A stretch of DNA of 64,000 bases from Duganella dendranthematis (GTDB lineage: Bacteria > Pseudomonadota > Gammaproteobacteria > Burkholderiales > Burkholderiaceae_D), in assembly GCF_012849375.1 (NCBI RefSeq), contig NZ_CP051684.1, positions 6,200,001-6,264,000 of the forward strand, written 5' to 3'. Positions 33,395 through 42,012 of this stretch are shown here, one piece after another. Position 1 is the stretch's first letter, and every line of letters begins with the position of its first letter. The translations under genes and the position numbers were made by a program. The notes below the pieces were generated by a model. The model searched no databases, had not been told where the DNA came from, and saw nothing but the letters and a program-made list of their open reading frames with translations.

Positions 33395-33757
33395 ATGCAC
33401 ATCAAAGCCCGCCTTCACTCCCTGCCGCTGCCGATCAGCGCCATTGCCCTGCTTGCCGCCCTGGTGCTGGCCAACCTTGACTACCAGACCGCCGGCTGGG
33501 TGCTGTTCGGCGCCGGTATCATAGGCTGGATCCGCTTCGACGCCAAACAGCTTCTGAAGGGCGACCGCTACGGCCTGGCACCCGCCCTGGCGCTGCTGGC
33601 TTACCCGGCCTTGGCCGGCGACCAGGCCAACGTCAGCATCACCTTTGCGCTGGCCTTGCATGCGCTGGTGGTTTTCCTTATCCTGACCAGCCGCCATCTG
33701 TCAAAAGACATAGCGCAAGCATTTTCTCAGCAAAAAGGGATAAACCAGCGTATTTAA
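33395..33757 (+). CDS. Small membrane protein, unknown function
   Basis: 120 residues with three or four hydrophobic segments (ISAIALLAALVLANL, TAGWVLFGAGIIGWI, YGLAPALALLAYPALAG, ALHALVVFLILTS), so an inner-membrane protein. No motif I recognise. Divergent from the propeller kinase and followed directly by the first 209-bp repeat. The intergenic region before it is AT-rich and should hold promoters for both genes. Confidence 0.7.
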   Translation: MHIKARLHSLPLPISAIALLAALVLANLDYQTAGWVLFGAGIIGWIRFDAKQLLKGDRYGLAPALALLAYPALAGDQANVSITFALALHALVVFLILTSRHLSKDIAQAFSQQKGINQRI

Positions 33758-33761
33758 AGTG

Positions 33762-33970
33762 GTTTTTCCAGATATCCACACCAACTGTGGATAAGGGTGT
33801 GAATAAGCGCCTCTTGACAGCCAAGAAGCCCTGTAACGGCGGGCTGTACAACAAAATGCCTAATCCACAGGCAGATTTTTTCCCTCGTAAAATCAACGAC
33901 TTACAAATTGTAAAAACTTGATGGCGAGCGTATTTCGGCGGACTTGAAAATAAGTTTTCTGTGCATAAGT
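33762..33970 (+). repeat. 209-bp repeat, copy A, with DnaA-box-like 9-mers
   Basis: This copy begins GTTTTTCCAGATATCCACA and ends GTGCATAAGT; copy B at 35014-35222 has the same ends and exactly the same length in the same orientation. Shared internal blocks include TTGACA, CCTGTAACGGC and ATCAA(C/T)GACTTACAAA. DnaA-box-like sites: ATATCCACA (33772-33780), TGTGGATAA (33786-33794, perfect reverse box), TGTGAATAA (33798-33806), TAATCCACA (33861-33869) and TGTGCATAA (33960-33968). The first two form a TATCCACA/TGTGGATA hairpin. It fills most of the 324-base gap before the REC-PAS gene; the last 110 bases hold no recognised signal. Confidence 0.75.
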
Positions 33971-34081
33971 GGGAAGCGTGACACCGTTGTTACGCCACAC
34001 CGGGAATCCTTTGACAAAAGTGCTGGCAAGGAATAGTGTCACTCTGGAGTGCGGCTAGTTCGACTTACCATGGGAACCTGC

Positions 34082-34972
34082 ATGAATCAGAACGACGACG
34101 ATACCGATTGGATGATAGAAGACGAGGCGCCGGCCAGCCAGGTCCGCAGCGGCAGCGCCAATGCCACCCCGGCGCCGCCGCCATGGCGGGTGCTGATCGT
34201 GGACGATGATGTCGATGTGCACGTGGTCACCAAATTCTCGCTCAGCAATGCCTGCTTCCAGGGTCGCCGGCTGAGCTTCCTGCACGCCTATAGCGGCGAG
34301 GAAGCGCTCAACGTGCTGCGCAACACGCCGGACATCGCACTGGTGCTGCTGGACGTCATCATGGAAACCAGCGATGCCGGCCTGCACGTGGCGCGCCAGA
34401 TCCGCGACACCCTGCACAACAACCTGGTGCGCATCGTGCTGCGCACCGGCCAACCGGGCCAGGCGCTGGAACACAGCATTATTCTCGATTACGACATCAA
34501 CGATTTCTGGTGCAAGACCGACCTCACCACGCGCAAGCTGTTCACCACGGTGATCTCGTCGCTGCGCGCCTATGCCGGACTGGAAGAAGCACATCGCCGC
34601 ACGCAAACCCTGCAAGTGGAGCTGGACGCAGCGCGCAAGCTGCTGGCGGCGGTCGACCAGCACGCGGTGATCGCCACGCTGGATGGTCGCGGCCACATCA
34701 CGTCGGTCAATGACAAGCTGTGCGCCGTATTCCAGTACAGCCGCGAGGAACTGCTGGGCGCCGATGCGCGCCTGCTGCACGCCCCGCCCTATCCGCAGGA
34801 CCAATTGGCCGACGCGCTACAGGCGCTGAAAGACGGCGAGGCATGGACCGACGTCATCACCACCTGGCGGCGCGATGGACAGGAAGTGCGCCTGCGGGTA
34901 ACGGTGACCGGTGACGACAGCGGCGCCATCATCGTCGGCAGCGTACTGCAGGCGCTAAAAGTTCCGCTCTGA
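34082..34972 (+). CDS. Receiver-PAS protein without output domain
   Basis: 296 residues from the ATG at 34082; ATGs at 34070 and 34049 are alternatives. After an acidic N-terminal tail, a receiver domain (about 38-165) has VLIVDDDVDVH, the acceptor Asp in LVLLDVIMET and RIVLRTGQPG. The following DINDFWCKTDLTTRKLFTTV segment is typical of receivers in HD-GYP or GGDEF regulators (DUF3369-type). Here it is followed by a coiled helix and a PAS domain (ATLDGRGHITSVNDKLCAVF, SREELLGADARLLH) with no catalytic or DNA-binding output. It may relay a signal by protein contact. It is flanked on both sides by copies of a 209-bp repeat. Confidence 0.88.
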   Translation: MNQNDDDTDWMIEDEAPASQVRSGSANATPAPPPWRVLIVDDDVDVHVVTKFSLSNACFQGRRLSFLHAYSGEEALNVLRNTPDIALVLLDVIMETSDAGLHVARQIRDTLHNNLVRIVLRTGQPGQALEHSIILDYDINDFWCKTDLTTRKLFTTVISSLRAYAGLEEAHRRTQTLQVELDAARKLLAAVDQHAVIATLDGRGHITSVNDKLCAVFQYSREELLGADARLLHAPPYPQDQLADALQALKDGEAWTDVITTWRRDGQEVRLRVTVTGDDSGAIIVGSVLQALKVPL

Positions 34973-35013
34973 ATTCTGCCTTAAGTTTGGCTTAAGTCTC
35001 GGATTCTAGTAGC

Positions 35014-35222
35014 GTTTTTCCAGATATCCACAAATGCTGTGCATAACTATGTGGATAGACCCCCATTGACAACGGATACAGCCTGTAACGGCGCGGTTTT
35101 CTACAAACTGCCCATCCAACAGGCAAAACTAATCGCCTTAAAAATCAATGACTTACAAAGTCACCGATTGTAACGCGAAAAGTTTTCAAAAAAATTCTTG
35201 CCAACATGATTTGTGCATAAGT
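35014..35222 (+). repeat. 209-bp repeat, copy B
   Basis: Direct repeat of copy A at 33762, start-to-start distance 1252 bases. Conserved ends (GTTTTTCCAGATATCCACA and GTGCATAAGT) and internal TTGACA, CCTGTAACGGC and GACTTACAAA blocks; other positions have diverged. DnaA-box-like 9-mers: ATATCCACA (35024-35032), TGTGCATAA (35038-35046), TGTGGATAG (35050-35058) and TGTGCATAA (35212-35220). It lies downstream of both neighbouring genes (the REC-PAS gene and the convergent small gene), so it is not an ordinary promoter. Confidence 0.75.
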
Positions 35223-35240
35223 AAACGTCGGGGACGCATA

Positions 35241-35435
35241 TCAATGCGTTACTTCCCGACGCTGGTCCGGGTGTAGCAACACCCGTTCGATCACCTTGGG
35301 ATCGACGTTGTGCGACTTCATGTATTCGATCGCACATACGGTATTAAAACTGGATTGCACCAGGATGCCGCGGTTGACGACTGCGCTGCATTCTTCGTTG
35401 TGGCGGGACTGCTGGGCGAGCGAGACATTCATCAT
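35241..35435 (-). CDS. Small protein, unknown function
   Basis: 64 residues with an AAGGA ribosome site 4 bases before the ATG. It has two Cys and a polar N-terminus followed by a helix (FNTVCAIEYMKSHNVDPKVI) and a basic C-terminus. No family recognised; the compact helical form and good ribosome site make it a plausible real gene. It ends 19 bases from repeat copy B and is divergent from chrA. Confidence 0.6.
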   Translation of the reverse strand: MMNVSLAQQSRHNEECSAVVNRGILVQSSFNTVCAIEYMKSHNVDPKVIERVLLHPDQRREVTH

Positions 35436-35556
35436 GATCCTTGCGAGAGTGGAGAGGCTGCCGCCCCGATCGGTGATGCGCTCAACGAGTATGGACGACC
35501 ACCAGACAAAGTCAATGTCAGCCTCCTATCATTACGCAATTAAAAATGTTCCGTTC

Positions 35557-35562
35557 TATAAT
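35557..35562 (+). promoter_or_regulatory. Perfect -10 element just before chrA
   Basis: TATAAT ends 5 bases before the chrA start codon at 35568, placing the predicted transcription start on or next to the ATG. The -35 region is unclear. If used, the chrA message would be leaderless. Confidence 0.5.
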
Positions 35563-35567
35563 GTGGG

Positions 35568-36140
35568 ATGACTGACGAGCGCCCTCGCCCTACTTCCCTG
35601 CTGGATCTGTTCATCTCGTTCACCCTCCTTGCGCTGCAGGGATTTGGCGGTGTGCTGGCGGTTGTCCAGCGCGAGATGGTCGAGCGCAAGCGCTGGCTGA
35701 CGCAGGAAGAATTCATCGAAGACTGGGCCGTCGCGCAGATCATGCCCGGCCCCAACGTAGTCAACCTGTCGCTGATGATCGGCGACCGCTACTTCGGCCT
35801 GCGCGGCGCGCTGACGGCGCTGGCCGGCATGCTGTGCGTGCCGCTGCTGGTGGTGCTGGGCCTGGCCGTGCTGTATGCGCAGTACGGTAATCATCCGGGC
35901 GTGGCCGGCGCGTTGCGCGGCATGGCGGCTGTCACCGCCGGGCTGATCACCGCCACCGGCGTCAAGCTGGGAGCAGCGCTGCGCAAGCATCCGCTGCCAG
36001 TCTGGCTGACCGGGCTGATCGTACTGGCCTGCATGGGCTTCGGCCTGCTGCTGCACCTGCCGCTGGCCTACACGCTGCTGATCCTCGGCGGCCTGAGTTT
36101 CGCGCTGACCTGGCGCAAACTGGAAAAGAGCACGCCATGA
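35568..36140 (+). CDS. chrA: Chromate transporter, N-terminal-type half (short-chain CHR)
   Basis: 190 residues with five or six hydrophobic segments. The family motifs are present: LQGFGGVLAVVQREMV, WLTQEEFIEDWAVAQIMPGPNVVNLS and RGALTALAGMLCVPLL. It is half the size of long-chain ChrA (about 400) and is followed by a second half that overlaps by 4 bases, so the two form an obligate pair in the inner membrane. ChrA proteins efflux chromate or related oxyanions; short pairs are less well tested for chromate itself. A TATAAT lies directly upstream of the start codon. Confidence 0.92.
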   Translation: MTDERPRPTSLLDLFISFTLLALQGFGGVLAVVQREMVERKRWLTQEEFIEDWAVAQIMPGPNVVNLSLMIGDRYFGLRGALTALAGMLCVPLLVVLGLAVLYAQYGNHPGVAGALRGMAAVTAGLITATGVKLGAALRKHPLPVWLTGLIVLACMGFGLLLHLPLAYTLLILGGLSFALTWRKLEKSTP

Positions 36141-36724
36141 ACGACGCGCCTCTCCACATTGTGCTGACGCTGGCGGACTGGATCGGCCTGTTCGGCCATT
36201 ACATGCTGCTGTCGTTGATGTCGATCGGCGGTGCGGTATCCACCTCGACCGAGATGCACCGCTACCTGGTGGTCGAGCATCATTGGCTGACGCAGGCGCA
36301 GTTCAATAACTCGCTGGCCATCGCCCAGGCCGCGCCTGGCCCCAACGTGCTGTTCGTCGCGCTGATGGGGTGGAATGTGGGCTTGAATGCCGGCAGCTAC
36401 GCGGCCGCTTTGGCGGGCGTGGCGGTGACCATGCTGGGGATTCTGATACCGAGCACCACGCTGACCTACTGCGCCGCGCGCTGGGGCCACAAGAACCGCG
36501 AACTGCTGGGTGTGCGCGCCTTCAAGCAAGGCATGGCGCCGGTCGTGGTAGGCTTGATGATCTCGGTAGGCATCATCCTCGCGTCCGCCGGGGGCGACGC
36601 CGCAGCCGACTGGCCGCTATGGCTGATCTCGCTGATCGCCGGCCTGCTGATCTGGCGCACCCGCATCCACCTGCTCTGGCTGCTGGCCGCCGGCGCACTG
36701 ATCGGCTGGTTCCTGCCGCAATAA
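36137..36724 (+). CDS. chrA: Chromate transporter, C-terminal-type half (short-chain CHR)
   Basis: 195 residues, starting inside the stop of the first half (ATGA). It carries its own CHR motifs (LMSIGGAVSTSTEMHRYLV, WLTQAQFNNSLAIAQAAPGPNVLFVALMG) and membrane helices, with the inverted topology expected of the partner. The closely spaced PGPNV motif in both halves shows an internal duplication split over two genes. The pair sits beside a YceI gene that it faces across a shared terminator. Confidence 0.92.
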   Translation: MNDAPLHIVLTLADWIGLFGHYMLLSLMSIGGAVSTSTEMHRYLVVEHHWLTQAQFNNSLAIAQAAPGPNVLFVALMGWNVGLNAGSYAAALAGVAVTMLGILIPSTTLTYCAARWGHKNRELLGVRAFKQGMAPVVVGLMISVGIILASAGGDAAADWPLWLISLIAGLLIWRTRIHLLWLLAAGALIGWFLPQ

Positions 36725-36729
36725 AAAAA

Positions 36730-36753
36730 GCCCGATCCCACGCGGGATCGGGC
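36730..36753. terminator. Bidirectional intrinsic terminator, chrA/YceI
   Basis: GCCCGATCCC (36730-36739), loop ACGC, GGGATCGGGC (36744-36753). The minus-strand RNA has a U-run (A-run at about 36723-36729) so it ends the YceI transcript; on the + strand only TTCT follows, which is weaker but probably still works. Confidence 0.85.
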
Positions 36754-36774
36754 TTCTCATTCAGCGAGTGCCGA

Positions 36775-37341
36775 TTATTCCTTGATGGCTTCGATCGCGA
36801 AGGTCAGGGTCACGTCATCGCCAACGTTCGGTGCGTAGGCGCCGGCGTTGAATTCGGTGCGTTTGATTTTGGCGGTGGCGTTAGCGCCGCAAGCCAGTTT
36901 CTTGGCCATTGGGTGGTCAGCGCATTTGAAGTTGGTGATGGTCAGCGTCACTGGCTTGGTCACGCCCTTGACGGTCAGGTTGCCTTCAACGGTCGATGGC
37001 TCATCGCCTTTAAAGTTGACCTTGGTCGACTTGTAGGTGATGGTTGGGAACTTGGCGGTGTCCAGGAATTGCTCGCCCTGGATGTGGCCGTCGAACAGTT
37101 TCGAACCCGTGTCGACCGATTTAGCGTCAATCGTTGCTTCTACCGAGCCGGTCTTGGCGGCGCGGTCCAGCGTGACCTTGGCGGTGGTGTTGTTGAAACG
37201 GCTTTGCTGGTTGCTGAAGCCAAAGTGGCTGTAGCTGAAGCTGGAGAAGGTGTGGTTAGCGTCGGAAACGAAGGTATCAGCAGCGGCAAAGGCGGACAGC
37301 GAGAAACCAGCGGCGATCAGCAGGGCAACGATTTTTTTCAT
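36775..37341 (-). CDS. YceI-family periplasmic protein
   Basis: 188 residues, AGGAG 9 bases upstream of the ATG. A Sec signal peptide (MKKIVALLIAAGFSLSAFAA) is followed by a complete YceI lipocalin-like barrel (FSYSHFGFSNQQSRFNNT, SKLFDGHIQGEQFLDTAKFP, GNLTVKGVTKPVTL, IKRTEFNAGAYAP). Two Cys in FKCADHPMAKKLACG could form a disulfide. YceI proteins carry isoprenoid-like lipids in the periplasm. It is a soluble paralogue of the lipoprotein at 7608. Monocistronic with its own terminator. Confidence 0.93.
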   Translation of the reverse strand: MKKIVALLIAAGFSLSAFAAADTFVSDANHTFSSFSYSHFGFSNQQSRFNNTTAKVTLDRAAKTGSVEATIDAKSVDTGSKLFDGHIQGEQFLDTAKFPTITYKSTKVNFKGDEPSTVEGNLTVKGVTKPVTLTITNFKCADHPMAKKLACGANATAKIKRTEFNAGAYAPNVGDDVTLTFAIEAIKE

Positions 37342-37471
37342 TTAGAAACTCCTAGAGTGGTGAACAAGATTGTTCGAGTGAGGACGATTATGCGCGCCAC
37401 ATCTAAAGTTGTAAAACGAAAAATTTACCGCCTTACTATCGATAAAATCGATTGTATCGGGATTATTAGCC

Positions 37472-38299
37472 TCAGGCAGCCGCTGCGATATTGCTCTCGG
37501 CCGGCGTCTGATTCAGGATACGGCCCAGCAAGCGCTGTTCCAGCGCGGCAAACGCCGCATTCCCCCTTCCGCGCGGACGCGGCAGGTCCACTTTCATGTC
37601 CAGCGTGATCCGCCCTTCCTCGATCAGCACCACGCGGTCGGCCAGCGCCAGCGCCTCCTGCACATCGTGCGTCACCAGCACGGCGGTGAAGCCGCGCGAC
37701 AGCCACAGCGACTCGATCAGCTGCTGCATTTCGATCCGCGTCAGCGCATCCAGCGCACCAAGCGGCTCATCGAGCAGCAGCAACTGCGGCTCGTGCAGCA
37801 GCGCGCGCGCCAGGGCCACACGCTGGCGCTGCCCCCCGGACAACTCGGCCGGCCAGTCGTTCGCGCGCTCGGCCAGGCCGACCGTCGCCAGCGTGGCCGC
37901 CGCCGCGTTCAAGGAGCGCGGCAGGCCGATCGCCACATTCTCCAGCACCGTCTTCCACGGCAGCAGGCGCGCTTCCTGAAACATGATGCGGATGCTGGAA
38001 GCCAGATTGCCGGCGCCGACCTGGATGCTGCCCTTGTCGGTGCTCTCCAGTCCTGCAATTGCGCGCAGCAACGTACTCTTGCCGCAGCCGCTGCGGCCGA
38101 CGATGGCGACGAATTCGCCGGGATGCAGCTCCAGCTGCACATCATGCAGCACCTGGCGCGCGCCGAAAGATTTGCTGACGCTCTCCAGATTCAGCGCCAC
38201 GCCCTGACGGCGTGCCGCCGGTGCCGGCGACGCCTTGGTCCAGGTCGCGCTCTCGCGCGGCAGCGCGCCGGTATCAAATAAAGCGGTAGAAATGAACAT
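37472..38299 (-). CDS. ssuB: Aliphatic sulfonate ABC transporter ATP-binding protein
   Basis: 275 residues, last gene of the ssuEADCB operon. Walker [11 protein letters not shown]-loop FQEARLLPW (typical of the SsuB/TauB group), signature LSGGQRQR, Walker [13 protein letters not shown] and the H-loop THD are all intact. It has an unusual N-terminal tail of about 30 residues before the first strand and a C-terminal tail after the ATPase core. It drives uptake of alkanesulfonates through SsuC. Confidence 0.93.
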   Translation of the reverse strand: MFISTALFDTGALPRESATWTKASPAPAARRQGVALNLESVSKSFGARQVLHDVQLELHPGEFVAIVGRSGCGKSTLLRAIAGLESTDKGSIQVGAGNLASSIRIMFQEARLLPWKTVLENVAIGLPRSLNAAAATLATVGLAERANDWPAELSGGQRQRVALARALLHEPQLLLLDEPLGALDALTRIEMQQLIESLWLSRGFTAVLVTHDVQEALALADRVVLIEEGRITLDMKVDLPRPRGRGNAAFAALEQRLLGRILNQTPAESNIAAAA

Positions 38300-38308
38300 G
38301 CGATCTCC

Positions 38309-39067
38309 TTAACGGTAAGCCGGATTCCAGCGCAGGAAGTGCTTCTCCAATCCGCGCGACACCAGGTCAGCCGCCTTGCCCAGCAAGGCGTACAACAGAA
38401 TCCCGACCAGCACCACGTCGGTTTGCAGGAACTCGCGGGCATTCATCGTCATGTAGCCGATGCCCGCTTGCGCCGAAATGGTCTCCGCCACAATCAGCAG
38501 CACCCACACCAGGCCGAGCGAAAACCGTACGCCGACCAGAATCGACGGCAGCGCCGCCGGCAGAATCACATCGCGATACAGCGGCCAGCCGGACAAGCCA
38601 TAGCTGCGCGCCATCTCGATCAATCCCTGGTCCGCAGAACGGATGCCGTGGAAGGTATTCAGGTATACCGGGAAGAACACGCCCACCGCCAGCAGGAACA
38701 GCTTGGCCGTTTCGTCGATGCCGAACCACAGGATCACCAGTGGAATCAACGCAAGCGCCGGAATATTGCGGACCATTTGCAGCGTCGTATCGAGCAGCGT
38801 CTCGGCGCGGCGGAAGCTGCCGGTCAGTAGCCCAAGCGCCAGGCCCAGACTGGCGCCGATGGCGAAACCGCTGATCGCACGCCACAAGCTGGTACGCAGG
38901 TGCACCCACAACTCGCCCGACACCGCCAGCGTCCAGAAAGCCTTGGCCACCGCCCACGGTTCCGGCAGGATGCGGCTCGACAGCCAGCCCAGTTGCGACG
39001 ACGCCTGCCACACCGCGATCAGCAGCACCGGCAATGCCCATGGCGCCCATACACTTTGCTTCTTCAT
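38309..39067 (-). CDS. ssuC: Aliphatic sulfonate ABC transporter permease
   Basis: 252 residues with about six membrane helices. The EAA-type loop (IEMARSYGLSGWPLYRDVILPAALPSIL) is the contact for SsuB. Its ATG lies directly against the ssuD stop and its stop is 9 bases before ssuB. In SsuABC the dimer of this subunit forms the inner-membrane channel. Sequence and order fit ssuC rather than tauC because an SsuD monooxygenase, not TauD, is encoded beside it. Confidence 0.93.
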   Translation of the reverse strand: MKKQSVWAPWALPVLLIAVWQASSQLGWLSSRILPEPWAVAKAFWTLAVSGELWVHLRTSLWRAISGFAIGASLGLALGLLTGSFRRAETLLDTTLQMVRNIPALALIPLVILWFGIDETAKLFLLAVGVFFPVYLNTFHGIRSADQGLIEMARSYGLSGWPLYRDVILPAALPSILVGVRFSLGLVWVLLIVAETISAQAGIGYMTMNAREFLQTDVVLVGILLYALLGKAADLVSRGLEKHFLRWNPAYR

Positions 39068-40219
39068 CTACGCGGCCTTCTTCTTGGGCAGGATGTCGCT
39101 GGCCATGATCTCGCCGAATGGACCGGTCAGGGATTGTTCGCCGTGGTCCTTGCCCTTGCCCAGCAGCGGGAACACCAGTTCCGCGAAACGATACGATTCT
39201 TCCAGGTGCGGATAACCCGAGAAGATAAAGGTCTCGATACCCAGGTCGGCGTATTCCTTGATACGCGCTGCCACGGTTTCGGGGTCCCCCACCAGCGCGG
39301 TTCCGGCGCCACCACGCACCAGTCCCACGCCGGCCCAGAGGTTGGGGGATACTTCGAGCTTGTCACGGCGGCCACCGTGCAAAGCTGCCATGCGTTGCTG
39401 TCCTACTGAATCCATTTTGGCGAACGACGCCTGCGCCTTGGCGATAACTTCATCATCCAGATTGCTGATCAACTCATCGGCGGCGCGCCACGCTTCTTCA
39501 TTGGTCTCACGGACGATGACGTGCAGGCGGATGCCGAATTTGACGGTGCGGCCACGCTTGGCGGCGCGCGCGCGGATGTCGTCCAGCTTCGCCGCCACCG
39601 CCGCTGGCGGTTCACCCCAGGTCAGGTAGACGTCCATCTGTTCGGCCGCCAGTTCGTGCGCCGGCTCCGACGAGCCGCCGAAGTACAGCGGCGGATACGG
39701 CTTTTGCACCGGCGGATACAGCGTCTTGGCGCCTTTCACCGTAATGTGCTTGCCTTCGAAATCGTAACCCTTGTCGCCGCCCTCGCCGGCCAGCGAAGCG
39801 CGCCATACGCGGATGAATTCATCCGAGATTTCGTAGCGCTTGGCGTGATCGGCGAACAGGCCATCGGCTTCCAGCTCGCCCTGGTCGCCGCCGGTGACGA
39901 CGTTGATCAGCAACCGGCCGTTGGAAAGCCGGTCAAAGGTCGATGCCATGCGCACCGCCAGTCCCGGCGTGGTCAGGCCCGGACGGATCGCCACCAGGAA
40001 CTTGAGGTTCTGCGTCACGTGGATCAGCGACGACGCCACCACCCACGCGTCTTCGCACGAGCGGCCGGTCGGCAGCAGCACGCCGTCATAACCCAGCGTG
40101 TCGGCGGCCACCGCCACCTGTTTCAGATAGTTGGCGTCGATGGCGCGCGCGCCCTTGGAGGTGCCGAGGTAGCGGCTGTCGCCATGGGTAGGAATAAACC
40201 AGAACAGATTCAGAGACAT
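39068..40219 (-). CDS. ssuD: FMNH2-dependent alkanesulfonate monooxygenase
   Basis: 383 residues from the ATG at 40219, AGGAAG upstream. Bacterial-luciferase fold with the SsuD N-terminus ([20 protein letters not shown]), [27 protein letters not shown] and the C-terminal flexible-loop region ([12 protein letters not shown]). It cleaves C-S bonds of C1-C10 alkanesulfonates to an aldehyde and sulfite using reduced FMN and oxygen. FMNH2 comes from SsuE, encoded in the same operon. Cytosolic. Confidence 0.95.
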   Translation of the reverse strand: MSLNLFWFIPTHGDSRYLGTSKGARAIDANYLKQVAVAADTLGYDGVLLPTGRSCEDAWVVASSLIHVTQNLKFLVAIRPGLTTPGLAVRMASTFDRLSNGRLLINVVTGGDQGELEADGLFADHAKRYEISDEFIRVWRASLAGEGGDKGYDFEGKHITVKGAKTLYPPVQKPYPPLYFGGSSEPAHELAAEQMDVYLTWGEPPAAVAAKLDDIRARAAKRGRTVKFGIRLHVIVRETNEEAWRAADELISNLDDEVIAKAQASFAKMDSVGQQRMAALHGGRRDKLEVSPNLWAGVGLVRGGAGTALVGDPETVAARIKEYADLGIETFIFSGYPHLEESYRFAELVFPLLGKGKDHGEQSLTGPFGEIMASDILPKKKAA

Positions 40220-40229
40220 CGTGACTTCC

Positions 40230-41216
40230 TTATTGCGCCGCCAGCTGTTTGGCCGGCAGGGTTGCATCCTTGACCGCGATCGGTTTCGGGATCAGTTTCA
40301 GATTGGAGAAAGCGTCGGCGACTTTTTGCTGTTGATCCAGCACGTCGGCGCTGATCGGCTTGACGCCGTAGCTGTAGCGCGAGGCAGCCAGCGCCACGAT
40401 GTCGATATCCAGCCCGGTTTGCGCCGACAGGATTTGCGCCACGTCCTTCGGATTCTTGGCGCCCCACTCATCGACCTTGGCGATTTCTTCCAGCACGATG
40501 CGGACGATGTCGCTGTTCTTTTCAGCATAGGGACGCGCGGCCAGGTAGAACTGGTGATTGGCTACCAGCCCTTTACCGTCGGCCAGCACGCGCGCGTTCA
40601 GCTGCTTCTCGGCGGCGGCCAGGAACGGGTCCCAGATCGCCCAGGCATCCACGCTGCCGCGCTCAAACGCCGCGCGCGCATCGGCCGGCGGCAGGTAGAC
40701 CACTTCGATATCCTTGTAGCCAAGGCCCGCCTTCTCCAGCGCCTTCACCAGCAGGTAGTGGACGTTGGAGCCTTTGTTCAATACGACCTTTTTGCCTTTC
40801 AAATCGGCCAGGCTGCGCAGCTTGGAATCCTTGTGCACCACAATGGCTTCGCTGCCTGGCGACGGCGGCTCGTTGCCGACGTAGACCAGGTTGGCGCCAG
40901 CCGCCTGCGCAAAGATCGGCGGTGCTTCGCCTACGGTGCCGAAGTCCACGCTGCCGACGTTGAGGCCTTCCAGCAGCTGCGGGCCGGCCGGGAATTCGGT
41001 CCACTTCACGGTGACGTTACGCGAGGCCAGACGCTGCTCCAGCGTGCCGCGGCCTTTCAGCAGCGTCAGCGTGCCGTACTTCTGATAGCCGATACGGATT
41101 TCCTGCCTGGCTGGCGTCTGCGCTTGCGACTGACCCGCACCCGCCGCCATCACGCCCGCTGCAAACAGCAGGCCGAGAGTATGGCGGCGCGAGGCGCGTT
41201 TTTGTTCGATGCTCAT
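40230..41216 (-). CDS. ssuA: Aliphatic sulfonate ABC transporter substrate-binding protein
   Basis: 328 residues. N-terminal signal with a twin-arginine-like start ([23 protein letters not shown]), then the SsuA/TauA fold: [40 protein letters not shown] and [20 protein letters not shown]. The YGTL and GEAPPI motifs line the sulfonate pocket. Periplasmic; delivers sulfonates to SsuCB. Ends 10 bases before the ssuD start. Confidence 0.95.
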   Translation of the reverse strand: MSIEQKRASRRHTLGLLFAAGVMAAGAGQSQAQTPARQEIRIGYQKYGTLTLLKGRGTLEQRLASRNVTVKWTEFPAGPQLLEGLNVGSVDFGTVGEAPPIFAQAAGANLVYVGNEPPSPGSEAIVVHKDSKLRSLADLKGKKVVLNKGSNVHYLLVKALEKAGLGYKDIEVVYLPPADARAAFERGSVDAWAIWDPFLAAAEKQLNARVLADGKGLVANHQFYLAARPYAEKNSDIVRIVLEEIAKVDEWGAKNPKDVAQILSAQTGLDIDIVALAASRYSYGVKPISADVLDQQQKVADAFSNLKLIPKPIAVKDATLPAKQLAAQ

Positions 41217-41225
41217 GCTATCTCC

Positions 41226-41813
41226 TTAGCGCGCCAGCCGCACGGGCTGCGGCTGCGTGACGAAGACATCATCCGGCTGCTGGCGCAGCGCGTTCAGACA
41301 TGCCGACAGCGCATCCACGCCGGCCTGTACGCGCCAGGCGATGGCCGGATCAACCGTCAGGCCGCTCACGTCATTCCACACCAGCTGCTGCGAGGTGGCG
41401 TAAATACTGGTGAACACCTGGCGCGCGTCCAGCGCGTGCAGCACCGGGCGCAGCGCATAGTCCAGCGCCAGCATGTGCGACTGGCTGCCGCCGGTGGCCA
41501 ATGGCAGCACCAGCTTGTCCTTCAACCCGTCCTGCGGCAGCAGGTCCAGAAAGGCTTTCAGCACGCCGGTGTAGGAGGCTTTATAAATCGGGGTGGCAAT
41601 CACAATCGCATCCGCTTCGGCCACGGCGTCTATCGCGCGCTTCAGCGTCAGGTCGGCGAAGTCGGCATGCAGCAGCGCCTTGGCCGGCAGGTCGCGCACT
41701 TGCAGCTTGCTGTGACGGTGGCCGAGCGCAGCCAGCTTGTCGCCGACATGATCCAGCAAACGGCCGGTGCTCGAAGGCGCTGCCGGGCTGCCGCTCAGTA
41801 GAAGAATGCTCAT
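41226..41813 (-). CDS. ssuE: NADPH-dependent FMN reductase
   Basis: 195 residues from the ATG at 41813. Flavodoxin-like fold with the phosphate-binding LLSGSPAAPSSTGRL, PIYKASYTGVLKAFLDLLP (dimer and flavin loop) and LATGGSQSHMLALDYALRPVL, all characteristic of SsuE/MsuE. It reduces FMN with NAD(P)H for SsuD. Being first in the operon and next to the divergent flavoprotein genes, it is positioned to supply FMNH2 to SfnB-like and LLM oxygenases as well (inference). Confidence 0.95.
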   Translation of the reverse strand: MSILLLSGSPAAPSSTGRLLDHVGDKLAALGHRHSKLQVRDLPAKALLHADFADLTLKRAIDAVAEADAIVIATPIYKASYTGVLKAFLDLLPQDGLKDKLVLPLATGGSQSHMLALDYALRPVLHALDARQVFTSIYATSQQLVWNDVSGLTVDPAIAWRVQAGVDALSACLNALRQQPDDVFVTQPQPVRLAR

Positions 41814-41871
41814 GGTCCTATCCCCTGTTTTCTTGATGGTGGCGCTTAGCATAAATCCGCCCCATTCAATT

Positions 41872-41888
41872 CAAAACGAATAGTTTTG
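41872..41888. promoter_or_regulatory. Inverted repeat in the ssu/sfnB divergent promoter region
   Basis: CAAAAC-GAATA-GTTTTG lies in the roughly 200-base gap between ssuE and the SfnB-like gene. A TATGC...GCATA imperfect pair follows at about 41896-41929. Both are plausible sites for a CysB/SsuR/Cbl-type LysR regulator, which is the usual control of sulfonate genes. No LysR gene is in the window. I saw no sigma-54 -24/-12 element. Confidence 0.4.
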
Positions 41889-42012
41889 CGCTTCTATATG
41901 CAAAATCCATAGCATGATTTTTCCGCATAAGGAAAGCCGGAATTCTTCGTGTACTGAGTTTAGGGCGGTCGTCATACTGGCAAGACCGATTTCTCTATTT
42001 AGTGGACATACC

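Noticed and set aside
33762..35222. DnaA-box-like clusters as a chromosomal origin
   Set aside because: No dnaA, dnaN, gyrB, parA/B or rpmH nearby and no AT-rich unwinding region; better explained as a repeat family.
40221..41801. 526-residue + frame opposite ssuA and ssuE
   Set aside because: Antisense shadow; ssuA and ssuE on the minus strand are unambiguous.
41814..42012. Sigma-54 promoter for the SfnB-like gene
   Set aside because: SfnB genes of pseudomonads are sigma-54 controlled, but I could not find a GG-N10-GC element with the right flanks here.
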